64,000 nucleotides of DNA from Candidatus Nitrosopumilus sediminis (GCF_000299395.1 NC_018656.1:806001-870000), one strand, 5' to 3'; positions 15,331-23,470 are shown, counted from the first letter of the stretch. Notes: generated by a model from the sequence alone, not told the origin. Program-made: numbers and translations.

Positions 15331-16229
15331 GACGTAATTTCAAAATTAGGATTGCAGCCAAGTTGGTTTAGAATTTCGTTAATATTTTCAATTAGATTAT
15401 TTTGTTGATCAATCATAGAATTGATTTTTTTGCCTTGTGAATTTAATTTCGATAGAACATTTTGGGCTTTGTCGAATTCATGAGATTCAAGTGTTTTGCC
15501 TTCATAATATTGGTATTGTTTGTAATATTCATCATATTGGGATTGTTCTCGGGCAATTTCAACATCAAGGAATTCAATTTCAGATTGCAATTCTTGTTTG
15601 TCAATTAACAATTGTTGCTGACCAACAAAAAGTTCTTCAAATCTTTCAGGTACAGTATATCCTTTAGAATTAAATGAGATTTCAGGTGTTTCAGTAGAAT
15701 ACATCAAATGATCTTTTTTGCTTGAATGGCCCAACCCCAATGCATGGCCAATTTCATGCATCAAAATATTTGTAACCATATTCTCATCGTTTTGGACAAA
15801 ATTAGATGCACAGTCTTCTGCTCCAACAGAAATTTCTAAAACACAATGAGTTAAAATTCCAAACAATACGCTATTACATGTTGCAAGTCCTGTATGAGTA
15901 GATGATGCATATTTTTGCCATTTGATTTCAATGTTAGAATTTTCAGATTGTATAAATTCCAAGTTTGGGTTAGATTGCTCCCAAGTATCAATAGCTTTTT
16001 TCAATGCGTCAACAGGGATTTGTTTATTTGGAATATCAGGAACATCAGCAAACGAATAGTAGATTATTTGATGATCTTTGGATGTGACAACGTTAGATAT
16101 TTGCTGAATACTTTCAACAGAGGGGGAAAATCCAATAGACGAAGTATCAAATCCGAATGGAAGTAAATCCTCATACCAGACATATCCAAGAATCATAACA
16201 AATGCAACTAATACAAAAATGCCTTTCAT
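15327..16229 (-). CDS. Matrixin-like zinc metalloprotease with C-terminal coiled coil
   Basis: 300 residues. An N-terminal signal anchor (about 4-18) leads to a metzincin domain with zinc site HEIGHALGLGH at 158-168 and Met-turn LMY at 175-177. Residues about 200-290 form a charged, Gln/Glu-rich coiled coil. Probably a membrane-tethered or secreted peptidase acting outside the cell. A second, shorter matrixin-like gene lies at 37602-38213. Confidence 0.85.
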   Translation of the reverse strand: MKGIFVLVAFVMILGYVWYEDLLPFGFDTSSIGFSPSVESIQQISNVVTSKDHQIIYYSFADVPDIPNKQIPVDALKKAIDTWEQSNPNLEFIQSENSNIEIKWQKYASSTHTGLATCNSVLFGILTHCVLEISVGAEDCASNFVQNDENMVTNILMHEIGHALGLGHSSKKDHLMYSTETPEISFNSKGYTVPERFEELFVGQQQLLIDKQELQSEIEFLDVEIAREQSQYDEYYKQYQYYEGKTLESHEFDKAQNVLSKLNSQGKKINSMIDQQNNLIENINEILNQLGCNPNFEITS

Positions 16230-16365
16230 ATGGATTAGAAGAGGAAATAATACCTAAAACTTTCTATCAAATCAAAAGGATTAGCCTCGATCGAATTTTT
16301 TAGTAAATTGAATCAATTTTATCACACTTTTTTTATTTTAAGAGAATTATAAAATAGGAATTATT

Positions 16366-16434
16366 GCCATGGAGTAGCTGGATATTGGTAATCGCTTAGG
16401 CAGTTCGACATTGATTACCAATTTTATCTGTGGC
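16366..16434 (+). ncRNA. Hairpin-forming RNA candidate
   Basis: ATTGGTAATC (16384-16393) pairs perfectly with GATTACCAAT (16413-16422). GGATA/TATCT and GCCA/TGGC extend the helix outward with a bulge. A TATAAA at 16349-16354 would start transcription near 16378, just before the main stem. The strand contains tRNA-like words (TAGCTGG, GTTCGA) but no anticodon arm. It could also be the 3' structure of a neighbouring unit. Confidence 0.3.
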
Positions 16435-16442
16435 CAAAAATT

Positions 16443-16709
16443 TCATTTGGGATGAGAGTTTTTCAAATAGTCTGATTTTTCTGTGTTAGAAAATAAAAAA
16501 GCGTTATGTTTTAACAATTTCAAAACATTTTGAAACGCGGGGCACTCACAATCAATAGAAAAAAGTTCTTCACATTTAGGACACTGAATTACCTGATGAT
16601 TTCCCCAATCACATTCTATATCATTAATTATCTCAAAATATACATGTTCATTACAAGTACAAAGTAATTCCTCTTGAAATTTTTCTTTTTTATTCACATT
16701 AGAGTTCAT
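16443..16709 (-). CDS. Cysteine-rich zinc-ribbon-like protein
   Basis: 88 residues with ELLCTCNEH, VIQCPKCEELF and IDCECPAF, giving CxC...CPxC...CxC spacing suitable for one or two zinc sites. The C-terminal third is helical and basic. Family not recognised. Confidence 0.6.
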   Translation of the reverse strand: MNSNVNKKEKFQEELLCTCNEHVYFEIINDIECDWGNHQVIQCPKCEELFSIDCECPAFQNVLKLLKHNAFLFSNTEKSDYLKNSHPK

Positions 16710-16762
16710 ATGAAATTAAATATAATTTATTAACAATACAATTACCATCAAACTGTATTGAT

Positions 16763-16969
16763 TTGACTGAATGTCCTACTTGTAAGCTTGCAATGGAATC
16801 TCATTCCACAGATGAATTGATGGAATGCTGTATGAAACAAGTGGGTGATGGGTTATCTGAGGAAGAATCAGGAGTTTGCCCAAATTGCAAACATGATATC
16901 AAAAATCATACCAGTAAGGGATTAGCAGAATGCACACTTGAATTTTTGAAATCAGGAATAAACAACTGA
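16763..16969 (+). CDS. 68-residue protein with duplicated CPxCK...H...EC zinc motif
   Basis: Two tandem 23-residue units, starting CPTCKLAMESH (residue 4) and CPNCKHDIKNH (residue 39), share C-P-x-C-K, a central H and a closing L-x-E-C. Each unit can supply CCHC ligands. A TTG start at 16763 is used; no ATG lies before the first motif in frame. Likely a tiny metal-binding adaptor. Confidence 0.65.
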   Translation: MTECPTCKLAMESHSTDELMECCMKQVGDGLSEEESGVCPNCKHDIKNHTSKGLAECTLEFLKSGINN

Positions 16970-17010
16970 TTCAAGATAAGATTAAACATCGGAGAAAAAC
17001 AGAAATTTTA

Positions 17011-17598
17011 TTGGATCAAACTACTAGAGAATTGATTGCAGAATTTTCACCAATGTGGACCAATAAAGAAATTTGGGAATTTGAACAAATTAATGAAGAT
17101 CTAACATTTGACGCCGTATACACAGAACCTGGAAAATTTGAATCATGGAAGTCGAAATTATCTCATCCAGATTCAAATATTCGAGACATGATAGTAAGGA
17201 CATTTGACAATTTCTTAGATGGAAATGAATTGTGGATTGCAAACAAAAATGAAGGAAAACTAGATAAAAAATATGTAGCATATCTTATGTCAGTCATAGT
17301 AGATGTAATGATTGAAGAAGAAATTTGTCTTAATTTTAGAATCGATAATGATTGTCTAGTTACAAGAATTGATGAAAAAGCAGATGTGATTGATTGCAAA
17401 GAATTTTTTGAGGAATTCTATCATTTAGCAACGGGGTTTAATTTTGATACAGATACTGGAATTCCAGAGGATGAAACAGAAGCGGAAATCTATCTTACTA
17501 GGCTACAAGAAGAGTTTGATGAAAAAATGAAAAATAAACTAGGAGCAAAATATATGCCAGGAAACAATGATCCTGACACATTTAATGCCAAGGATTAA
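17011..17598 (+). CDS. Hypothetical acidic protein
   Basis: 195 residues, strongly acidic, no membrane span or metal motif; family not recognised. TTAAAC at 16982-16987 sits 26.5 nt before the TTG at 17011, supporting this start. It lies just upstream of a winged-helix-like gene (23 bases apart), so the two may be co-transcribed. Confidence 0.65.
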   Translation: MDQTTRELIAEFSPMWTNKEIWEFEQINEDLTFDAVYTEPGKFESWKSKLSHPDSNIRDMIVRTFDNFLDGNELWIANKNEGKLDKKYVAYLMSVIVDVMIEEEICLNFRIDNDCLVTRIDEKADVIDCKEFFEEFYHLATGFNFDTDTGIPEDETEAEIYLTRLQEEFDEKMKNKLGAKYMPGNNDPDTFNAKD

Positions 17599-17620
17599 AA
17601 CAATAAGAGATAGTGAGATA

Positions 17621-17977
17621 ATGTCAGAAAGAAAACCATACAGAAATTTTAAAAAAAGAGAACCTAGTTTGACAACAGAGCAAAAAGTTGAACAATTTAT
17701 TATAAGAAATTCTAAAAATGGTTATTTCACAAAAGTTTCAACTATTTCGTACAAATTTGATGTGTCTGAAGACATGGCATGGAGTATTGTAGGAGAATTA
17801 TTATCAAATGGTTTGTTTGATTCAATTCATGATGAATATACTGGAGAGATGAAACTTTGTGAAACTGGAAAGGCATATTCAATATTAGATTTAGAAAGAA
17901 AAAGGAAGAGAGATAAATTTAGGGAAGGGAAGAAACATTCTAAAAAGAAACAGTCTACACAAAAAGCAAACTCTTAA
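17621..17977 (+). CDS. Winged-helix-like small basic protein
   Basis: 118 residues from MSERKPYRNFKKRE. An open frame extends upstream into the preceding gene, but this ATG gives the compact form. Residues about 20-80 read as a winged helix (EQKVEQFIIRNSKNGYFTK, VSEDMAWSIVGELLSNGLF). The tail is very rich in Lys and Arg. Probably a DNA-binding protein. Confidence 0.6.
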   Translation: MSERKPYRNFKKREPSLTTEQKVEQFIIRNSKNGYFTKVSTISYKFDVSEDMAWSIVGELLSNGLFDSIHDEYTGEMKLCETGKAYSILDLERKRKRDKFREGKKHSKKKQSTQKANS

Positions 17978-18002
17978 TTTTAAAGTAATTAATAATTATT
18001 TC

Positions 18003-18092
18003 ATGGATGATGAGAATTTGCCTGTACAGTGTCATCCAATTTTAAAATCAAAAAAGAAAAAGCAAGCAGTTACAAAAAATGATACAGTGTAA
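18003..18092 (+). CDS. 29-residue hypothetical peptide
   Basis: MDDENLPVQCHPIL followed by a Lys-rich tail. It overlaps by 14 bases the start of the zinc-finger gene at 18079, suggesting translational coupling. No family is known; short and uncertain. Confidence 0.35.
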   Translation: MDDENLPVQCHPILKSKKKKQAVTKNDTV

Positions 18093-18225
18093 ATTATGCG
18101 GCACCCCTTTGGGTAACGAACCAACTACTGAAGAACTAGAAGCCCATTGGAAAAAACATCATAATTGGCATTGGGAATCAAACAAAGAAAAATCTCCAGA
18201 AGAAGCATTATTGAAAAAAAGATAA
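18079..18225 (+). CDS. 48-residue C2H2-type zinc-finger protein
   Basis: MIQCKLCGTPLGNEPTTEEL then EAHWKKHHNWHW: a CxxC followed by closely spaced histidines, as in a C2H2 finger. The Lys/Glu tail is helical. It overlaps the preceding short frame and probably relies on the same transcript. Confidence 0.6.
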   Translation: MIQCKLCGTPLGNEPTTEELEAHWKKHHNWHWESNKEKSPEEALLKKR

Positions 18226-18236
18226 TCAACGTCTTG

Positions 18237-18294
18237 GAATAGTGGTCGTTTATAGCATGCCTAGACCACTAATCGAAGGCGTCATTTACTATTC
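18237..18294. other. Overlapping, mutually exclusive inverted repeats
   Basis: TAGTGGTC (18240-18247) pairs with GACCACTA (18264-18271). GAATAGT (18237-18243) can instead pair with ACTATTC (18288-18294). A CGAAGGC/GCCTCG pair lies in the 3' part. The two long pairings compete for bases 18240-18243. No clear promoter was found, so strand and status are open. Confidence 0.3.
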
Positions 18295-18419
18295 AGCCTC
18301 GAGATATAAAAGAAGAAGTATTCATTATTCAAACATTTGTTTAGAATTAGAGAAAAAATTTGATTGATTTTAATAATTTCTAACGTGAGATTTATCAATT
18401 TCAATCACCATTATTTTTT

Positions 18420-18554
18420 ATGCGTGAAGATTTTGCAGAATATACAAAATGCAGCTCATGCAGGCAAGCTCTAATTTTTTGTGATTGCAACTGTCCATAC
18501 TGTGGAAAAAGAGATGAGTGTGATTGTGAATTGATGCCCATAATTGCACCATGA
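18420..18554 (+). CDS. 44-residue cysteine-rich zinc protein
   Basis: Nine cysteines' worth of CxxC and CxC motifs: TKCSSCRQAL, FCDCNCPYCGKR and DECDCEL. TTTATC at 18391-18396 lies about 26 nt before the ATG. Probably a zinc-cluster microprotein; partner unknown. Confidence 0.6.
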   Translation: MREDFAEYTKCSSCRQALIFCDCNCPYCGKRDECDCELMPIIAP

Positions 18555-18682
18555 ATTATTTTTTAAGTCATGAAAACATTCTTGGATTTTCAAAGCCAGG
18601 CAAGAAATCAAATAATTTTTAAACTAAAAACTGTGAAAAAACTCACTTTAGATTTGTAATAGTTATTTTGTCATTAGGGCAC

Positions 18683-18916
18683 ATGTCAAAAATAGAGGCA
18701 TATGATATCAAAGCACGAAAAAAAGTGTCAATGAAAAACCCACAACCATATCTAATGAAAAATGGATCGTGGGCACTAAAAGGAACTAGCGCGGAGACAG
18801 GAATCAATCTGTTCAAAATTGTTGGAAGGAAAAAACCATCAATTGGTCAGTCAAAATTTGAAGCATTCAAGAATTTGTTTATGAGTAGACAATGTGAATG
18901 TGAAAAACAGTGCTAG
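18683..18916 (+). CDS. DUF5679-like small protein
   Basis: 77 residues from MSKIEAYDIKARKKVSMKNP. The pattern YDxKxRKKVxMKNP....LKNGxWALKGTSxETG resembles DUF5679, a short archaeal family of unknown role. It ends in RQCECEKQC, a Cys cluster not usual for the core domain. TTTGTA at 18653-18658 is about 27 nt upstream of this ATG. Confidence 0.6.
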   Translation: MSKIEAYDIKARKKVSMKNPQPYLMKNGSWALKGTSAETGINLFKIVGRKKPSIGQSKFEAFKNLFMSRQCECEKQC

Positions 18917-19088
18917 AACAGTTTTTTTATTCAGGCTCAAATTTGAAGAGTTCAGCATAGGCATCATTACATAGAAAAATTGGATTATCATGTTTTCCAA
19001 AATCGGACAAAATCCAATTTAACTAAAGATATCTGCGGAGTCTTAGCAATTAGAAAGCATTATTTTGATTACAAATGAATTGTCAAGT

Positions 19089-19556
19089 ATGTCATTGGAT
19101 ATTACATGGAAAAACAACTTTTATGGAATATCTTGGGCCTATGAGAAAGATAGACTAGTGGTATCAACAGTTTTTGAGGACAAAAATGAGGCTCTATCCA
19201 TCGCAAAAGAGATCGAGGATTGGAGTGACAAATTTACTAGACTGACAATAATTGAGAAAGAGAATGATGAGTTTGCAATTTGTGCATATCAAGATCCTCA
19301 AATTTCAAAAAATGATAATAATCTAGGGTTGTTTCGAACTGGAATGAGGCAAAGTGGAGGATATGAGCAAGCAAAACCAATGATTGTAGAAAAGCCACCA
19401 TTATTACAAATTGCATATGCCGCAGATGTCAGAGACATGAACACGTATGAACAGATTTCACGACTAGTTCCAATGCGAAAATGCAGAATCATTTCTGAGA
19501 AAGATTTGAAAAAACAAGAATACTATTACGAGAAAACTGCAAATTCTCAAAATTAA
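19089..19556 (+). CDS. Hypothetical protein
   Basis: 155 residues from MSLDITWKNNFYGISWAYEK. No family recognised; alpha/beta composition without membrane segments. TTATTT at 19060-19065 is 26.5 nt before this ATG, favouring it over an upstream TTG at 19065. Confidence 0.6.
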   Translation: MSLDITWKNNFYGISWAYEKDRLVVSTVFEDKNEALSIAKEIEDWSDKFTRLTIIEKENDEFAICAYQDPQISKNDNNLGLFRTGMRQSGGYEQAKPMIVEKPPLLQIAYAADVRDMNTYEQISRLVPMRKCRIISEKDLKKQEYYYEKTANSQN

Positions 19557-19723
19557 AGAAAAAGGTGAGATTCAAAAATTCTAGGATTGAATCTTCACCA
19601 GGTATGGTCGGGTAACAATAATAATTCAATTTGTATATAATGAATTACTACTCTTTTGTACTGAGAAATTATACTGATAAATCGTTCATCTTTGTTAAAT
19701 AGAAAATTCACATATGGTATAAT

Positions 19724-19795
19724 ATGCAAGATGACAATAATCAACAAAGTTGGGAAGAAGTAATCGGCCTTTCCTGGCTAATATCAGACGAATAA
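19724..19795 (+). CDS. 23-residue acidic peptide
   Basis: The frame MQDDNNQQSWEEVIGLSWL ends with ISDE. TTAAAT at 19695-19700 is exactly 26.5 nt upstream of the ATG, consistent with a leaderless transcript. It is followed at once by a run of three hairpins (19801-19884), the last with a T-run. Coding is plausible but the RNA itself may be the product. Confidence 0.35.
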   Translation: MQDDNNQQSWEEVIGLSWLISDE

Positions 19796-19800
19796 AATGT

Positions 19801-19884
19801 CTGCAAATAGTTGCAGTCCCAATTGTTGGTGTAAACTTAAAAAATCAAGTAGCACTAACCAACCGCTTTAGAACGATCTAAAGC
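19801..19884 (+). ncRNA. Three consecutive hairpins (3' UTR or small RNA)
   Basis: CTGCAA/TTGCAG at 19801-19816 (4-base loop), GTTGG (19825-19829) with CCAAC (19859-19863), and GCTTTAGA/TCTAAAGC at 19865-19884. The order suggests a folded RNA ending in a terminator-like hairpin, downstream of the 23-codon frame. Confidence 0.35.
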
Positions 19885-19895
19885 ATTATTTTTTA
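19865..19895 (+). terminator. Intrinsic-terminator-like hairpin with T-run
   Basis: A perfect 8-bp stem GCTTTAGA/TCTAAAGC with loop ACGA is followed by ATTATTTTTTAA. It separates the short upstream unit from the membrane-protein gene at 19935. Confidence 0.5.
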
Positions 19896-19934
19896 ATTCA
19901 CAATATTGATAAAGAAACTTTTTTGTCTTCAAAT

Positions 19935-20981
19935 ATGAAATTGGGGCCAAAAATTGTAGTATTCATTTTACTTGTTTCACTATTTGGTAGTGTTTTGGAG
20001 ATTTGGGGCGGGAGTTGGGACATTACCAGTCATGCAATAGGTGCACCAGAATCATTTTTCACGCCACCACATGCTGTACTATATTCAGGTGTTGGAATAT
20101 CTCTTGTTGCTGCAATTGCATTATTGTGGATCATTGGAAAAAATAAAGAAATCCGTCATGAATCATTTTCACTGGGTTTGAAATTAATCATTGTTGGAAG
20201 TATGATCCAAATAGTTGCAGGCCCAGGGGATTATTTGTGGCATGAATTATTTGGGACAGATGGACTTTTGAGTCCAACTCACCTGACACTCATTACAGGC
20301 ATTTTGATTCAGTCAGTGGGGATAATTATAGGATTAACAAGGCTGATTCGATATAATTTCAAAGTGATAAAACCTGGATTAACGGTAGGGTTTTCAGCAT
20401 TATGGTTTATTGTTATTGCATTTATCTTCCAATTTACTTTACCAATTTCTAAAGGAGAAACAATGAACTTGAATCCGGACCCTTATGTTGCTGCAATTAT
20501 TCTGTCTGCAACCATGCCATTTTTCTGTACATTGATTTTCTGGGGAGCTGTAAAATCTATGAAAAAATTTGGTTGGTCAAGTGCATCAGTTGCAGGATTA
20601 ATTATTCTTAATATCACAGCAAATGTCATACCAAACGAGTCATTGTGGGGATTTTTGCCATGGTTTGCAGCACCCATGATTGTCACATTATTGGCAGATG
20701 CAGTAATGAATGACAAAATCAGAATTAACAAATTCAGAGAGACTGTTGCAGGAGGACTAGTAGGAGCTGTATTCATAATTAATAGTATGCCACTAGTTGG
20801 AATGGCCTACATTCAATTTTATGTATTCAGCGGGGTGTCAGGGTATACTTTATTATCAGAATTTTCACAAACTTTGGCAATAATTCTAGTCTTGATAGGC
20901 ATTCCAGGTGCAATAATGGGAATGATTGCTGTAAAATTAGCTAGAAAGAAAATTTCTATCCCAGTTGAATCTACGACATAG
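19935..20981 (+). CDS. Polytopic membrane protein with conserved-looking His/Trp motifs
   Basis: 348 residues with about ten hydrophobic helices; family not recognised. Between helices are SWDITSH (H33), FFTPPHAVLYSG (H46), GPGDYLWHELFG (H103) and LLSPTHLTL (H116). These polar motifs flanking membrane spans are typical of metal or cofactor sites, but no known family is implied. An in-frame TTG at 19923 is an alternative start. Located in the cytoplasmic membrane. Confidence 0.75.
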   Translation: MKLGPKIVVFILLVSLFGSVLEIWGGSWDITSHAIGAPESFFTPPHAVLYSGVGISLVAAIALLWIIGKNKEIRHESFSLGLKLIIVGSMIQIVAGPGDYLWHELFGTDGLLSPTHLTLITGILIQSVGIIIGLTRLIRYNFKVIKPGLTVGFSALWFIVIAFIFQFTLPISKGETMNLNPDPYVAAIILSATMPFFCTLIFWGAVKSMKKFGWSSASVAGLIILNITANVIPNESLWGFLPWFAAPMIVTLLADAVMNDKIRINKFRETVAGGLVGAVFIINSMPLVGMAYIQFYVFSGVSGYTLLSEFSQTLAIILVLIGIPGAIMGMIAVKLARKKISIPVESTT

Positions 20982-21019
20982 TTTACAAAGATTAAATTCG
21001 GTTTTACTATTAGATAGGT

Positions 21020-21178
21020 ATGCATTGTGACGATAAAAGAACTTTGTATATTTTAAAAGAAGACATAAAAAAATCTTGGAAACTGCTAGAAGAATCTGGT
21101 TTTAGTAATCAGCAATTGTTGGAGAAGTTCAATAATGCAGTAAGAGATTATTTTGAATGTAAATCTTCAACGATGTAA
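21020..21178 (+). CDS. 52-residue hypothetical protein
   Basis: MHCDDKRTLYILKEDIKKSW leads into a helical, charged chain ending ECKSSTM. TTAAAT at 20992-20997 is about 26 nt upstream of the ATG. It may be co-oriented with, but separate from, the membrane gene before it. No family known. Confidence 0.5.
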   Translation: MHCDDKRTLYILKEDIKKSWKLLEESGFSNQQLLEKFNNAVRDYFECKSSTM

Positions 21179-21234
21179 AAATCATTGTTGAATATCTAGG
21201 CACACTTAAGTATTATTTTGACGTAAATGATTAG

Positions 21235-21627
21235 ATGAATTTCGAGAATCTCTTAAAACGAATAATGGATTCGGATGTAAATATCAGACATAGTGCAATT
21301 ACAGACAATGATGGAAACATTTTAGCAACCAGCCATAGAGAAGGAATTACAAATTATCTGTCTCCAGAAGAGACTGCGGCCTCATTAAAGAGAGCGTCAG
21401 TAGCATGGAAAGGAAGAAAAGAATTAGCTCCAAAAATAGGTCAAGGGCTGTATGCTGTTGCAACATTTGAAAAAATCACAAGAATGACGTTTCCACTAGG
21501 GGATGATAATTTGATTTTTGTCAGTATGGGGTCTGATACAGTAAGAACAGATGTTCATGAAGGAGGTCAGAAACAAATTATTGAGCATGTTTTGAATATA
21601 CTAAGCAAAGATCCTACTAAACAATAA
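21235..21627 (+). CDS. Roadblock/LC7-like small protein
   Basis: 130 residues. SAITDNDGNILATSHREG, ..GLYAVATFEKITRMTFPL.. and ..NLIFVSMGSD.. follow the beta-hairpin pattern of roadblock/longin-like signalling domains. A related protein is encoded at 50895-51260. CTTAAG at 21205-21210 is 27.5 nt upstream. Such proteins often pair with small GTPases, but no GTPase is nearby. Confidence 0.6.
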   Translation: MNFENLLKRIMDSDVNIRHSAITDNDGNILATSHREGITNYLSPEETAASLKRASVAWKGRKELAPKIGQGLYAVATFEKITRMTFPLGDDNLIFVSMGSDTVRTDVHEGGQKQIIEHVLNILSKDPTKQ

Positions 21628-21694
21628 ACCGAACAGATTTTTTAAAGAAGTTTTTAAATTTGAAACAAGATAAGTGAACACATCTAATTTGACA

Positions 21695-21820
21695 ATGATA
21701 GAGCACACCAAAGAATGCAAGTACAGAATGGATAACGATATGCCACATACCAACTGCTCCTGTCAATGCCATAAAATTATCATGGCAGAATCTTCAAAAA
21801 TGGAATCAAGGACTTTTTGA
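21695..21820 (+). CDS. 41-residue Cys/His-rich microprotein
   Basis: MIEHTKECKYRMDNDMPHTN continues CSCQCHKIIM. The HxxxC...H..CxCxCH pattern suggests one zinc site. An in-frame GTG at 21674 is an alternative start. Its 3' end overlaps the convergent gene at 21806. Confidence 0.5.
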   Translation: MIEHTKECKYRMDNDMPHTNCSCQCHKIIMAESSKMESRTF

Positions 21821-22027
21821 TTCAGGCTCAAAGTTATCAATTATCTCAGTAACACTAGCAAGTATCGTTTCTTTGATTTGAATTTTAGTCATTCCAGATT
21901 TGTGCATTAATTTCATTTGATCCATTAAAGAAAAATGTACCCTGCCTTGAAGATAGTCCACAATTCCAAACCCTTTCTTTGGAAATTCTGTTACAAACAT
22001 ATCGTGTTCAGATTCGTCATTACTCAT
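21806..22027 (-). CDS. Hypothetical protein
   Basis: 73 residues, MSNDESEHDMFVTEFPKKGF..., with a predicted C-terminal helix pair. No motif recognised. Convergent with, and overlapping by 15 bases, the Cys/His microprotein gene. Confidence 0.6.
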   Translation of the reverse strand: MSNDESEHDMFVTEFPKKGFGIVDYLQGRVHFSLMDQMKLMHKSGMTKIQIKETILASVTEIIDNFEPESKSP

Positions 22028-22097
22028 GATATTATTTCTAAAAAACCAGATATAAAATTTCCAAAATGTTCTTTAAACCAAACGTAAAGGAAACGTC

Positions 22098-22448
22098 ATG
22101 ACAGAATTTGTACACAAGCCATATGACAAAATATACGTCAGAGATATGATAAAGCTGAATCTTGACGATTTAATCGGGATGATGTCATCATTAGAGGCAG
22201 CAAACGCCTACTGGGTTGATGGAGTATTGTTTGCCAGTTTTGCCATGACAGAATCAGAAGAACTGGCAAAAAAAGAGATGCAGAATGAAATGTTTCTAGA
22301 TAAAATTATTTTTGCAGTTTATGACAAATATACAAAAACTGTAAAATCATCGACTAACCTTGAAATTGGAGTTCTGAATATGCAAAAAAGTAATTTGTAC
22401 AGAGATTTGATTGCATGGTTAAAGACTCAACCAATTTGGAATGAATAA
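22098..22448 (+). CDS. Hypothetical protein
   Basis: 116 residues, mixed alpha/beta (KIYVRDMIKLNLDDLIGMMS, ..AYWVDGVLFASFAMTESEE..). No family recognised. TTTAAA at 22072-22077 lies 24 nt upstream of the ATG. Confidence 0.6.
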   Translation: MTEFVHKPYDKIYVRDMIKLNLDDLIGMMSSLEAANAYWVDGVLFASFAMTESEELAKKEMQNEMFLDKIIFAVYDKYTKTVKSSTNLEIGVLNMQKSNLYRDLIAWLKTQPIWNE

Positions 22449-22458
22449 AAAATTAAGA

Positions 22459-22749
22459 TTAATTCCATGAAGGATAGCCGCCTTCCAAAGTGATTGCATT
22501 GAATCCTTCTTTTACTAGTTCATCAGCTGCAATATTTCCTCTATAACCGGTTCCACAATAGGTACAAATTTTCTTATCCTTGAGGTGTTCAATCTGTTTT
22601 TTCTTTGCATTTCGGATACTCAATCCCAAAGGCATGTGAATAGAGTCCTCAATTTTTCCACCCTCTAGTTCATCAGCTTCTCTGACATCGATTATCACAA
22701 AATCATTTTTTTGAGACATTAACTCTTTTGCAGTAATTTTATCTGCCAT
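22459..22749 (-). CDS. Rhodanese-domain sulfurtransferase
   Basis: 96 residues from MADKITAKEL, a single rhodanese domain. VIIDVREADELEGGKI (CDC25-like loop partner) is followed by HMPLG and the active-site stretch ICTYCGTGYRG, where the cysteine before GTGYRG is the expected persulfide carrier. EGGYPSWN closes the fold. Cytosolic; likely sulfur transfer or phosphatase-like signalling. The upstream ATG at 22758 adds three residues. Confidence 0.85.
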   Translation of the reverse strand: MADKITAKELMSQKNDFVIIDVREADELEGGKIEDSIHMPLGLSIRNAKKKQIEHLKDKKICTYCGTGYRGNIAADELVKEGFNAITLEGGYPSWN

Positions 22750-22786
22750 GAATAACAAAGGATATGCTGTAATTTATTTCTGCACT

Positions 22787-22960
22787 TTAATTCCTAAGCA
22801 ATACACGATCCATACTAACCATCATGCATTGAAAATGAATTTGTTCTTCAGTGAGATACCCACATTTATGACAAAAAAATTGATTTGCTTCGTTACAAAC
22901 ATTGCATTTTTTATTAATCTCTAATTCATGACCACAACGTCTGCATGAGTCTTGTTTCAT
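22787..22960 (-). CDS. 57-residue zinc-ribbon microprotein
   Basis: MKQDSCRRCGHELEINKKC then NVCNEANQFFCHKCGYL: three CxxC pairs in 31 residues. The hexamer GTTTAA/TTTAAA at 22984-22989 is 26 nt upstream. The stretch CATACCGTTTAAATT there is related to the CTTAAG element of neighbouring microprotein genes. Confidence 0.6.
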   Translation of the reverse strand: MKQDSCRRCGHELEINKKCNVCNEANQFFCHKCGYLTEEQIHFQCMMVSMDRVLLRN

Positions 22961-23208
22961 GAAAAATTTTGGATAAAATAGAATTTAAACGGTATGAAAA
23001 TTAGATCATCCTAATTAGCTTCTTCTAACTAATCAATTCTTTTACATTGTTCTAGCTCTTTCACGCCTAAAATAATAAAAATTCCCCTCTATTATGAAAT
23101 TAGTTAATTCTCAAAAAGAGTTTAGAAACTAACCTTGACTATTCAAATAATCTGTGTCAAGAGAAAGAAACTACAAAGGTATACATGAACGATAGGTAAA
23201 TGATAGAT

Positions 23209-23301
23209 ATGACTAAGAAATTACCAAGTGGACATAATATTGGCGGTGGCGCTAAACAGAAAAGACGTAAAGAGCACAAACAAGAATCTAACAAAGACTA
23301 A
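23209..23301 (+). CDS. 30-residue basic peptide
   Basis: MTKKLPSGHNIGGGAKQKRR then KEHKQESNKD. Very basic with a glycine loop, so probably nucleic-acid-binding. TATAC at 23180-23184 supports this ATG rather than the one at 23200. The 248 bases before it (22961-23208) hold no other gene that I can see. Confidence 0.45.
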   Translation: MTKKLPSGHNIGGGAKQKRRKEHKQESNKD

Positions 23302-23350
23302 GTTGTGAGTAAACTTTTTGTGATTAAATTTGTTTGATTAATTTAAAAAA

Positions 23351-23470
23351 TCATTTATGGCAATCACATGTACAGCTGTTTGGAACACATCTATGAATAA
23401 TACAATCTCTACAACCTTTACTCCTACCACTTTTTACCCTTAACCGTTCTTTGTCCATCTGTAGCGCCAT
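23351..23470 (-). CDS. 39-residue Cys/His-rich microprotein
   Basis: MALQMDKERLRVKSGRSKGC then RDCIIHRCVPNSCTCDCHK: six cysteines and two histidines in a basic context. CTTAAG at 23493-23498 is centred 25.5 nt upstream of the ATG and belongs to the shared extended promoter element. Confidence 0.55.
   Translation of the reverse strand: MALQMDKERLRVKSGRSKGCRDCIIHRCVPNSCTCDCHK

Noticed and set aside
16366-16434. tRNA gene
   Set aside because: tRNA-like words are present but no anticodon or T stem can be formed.
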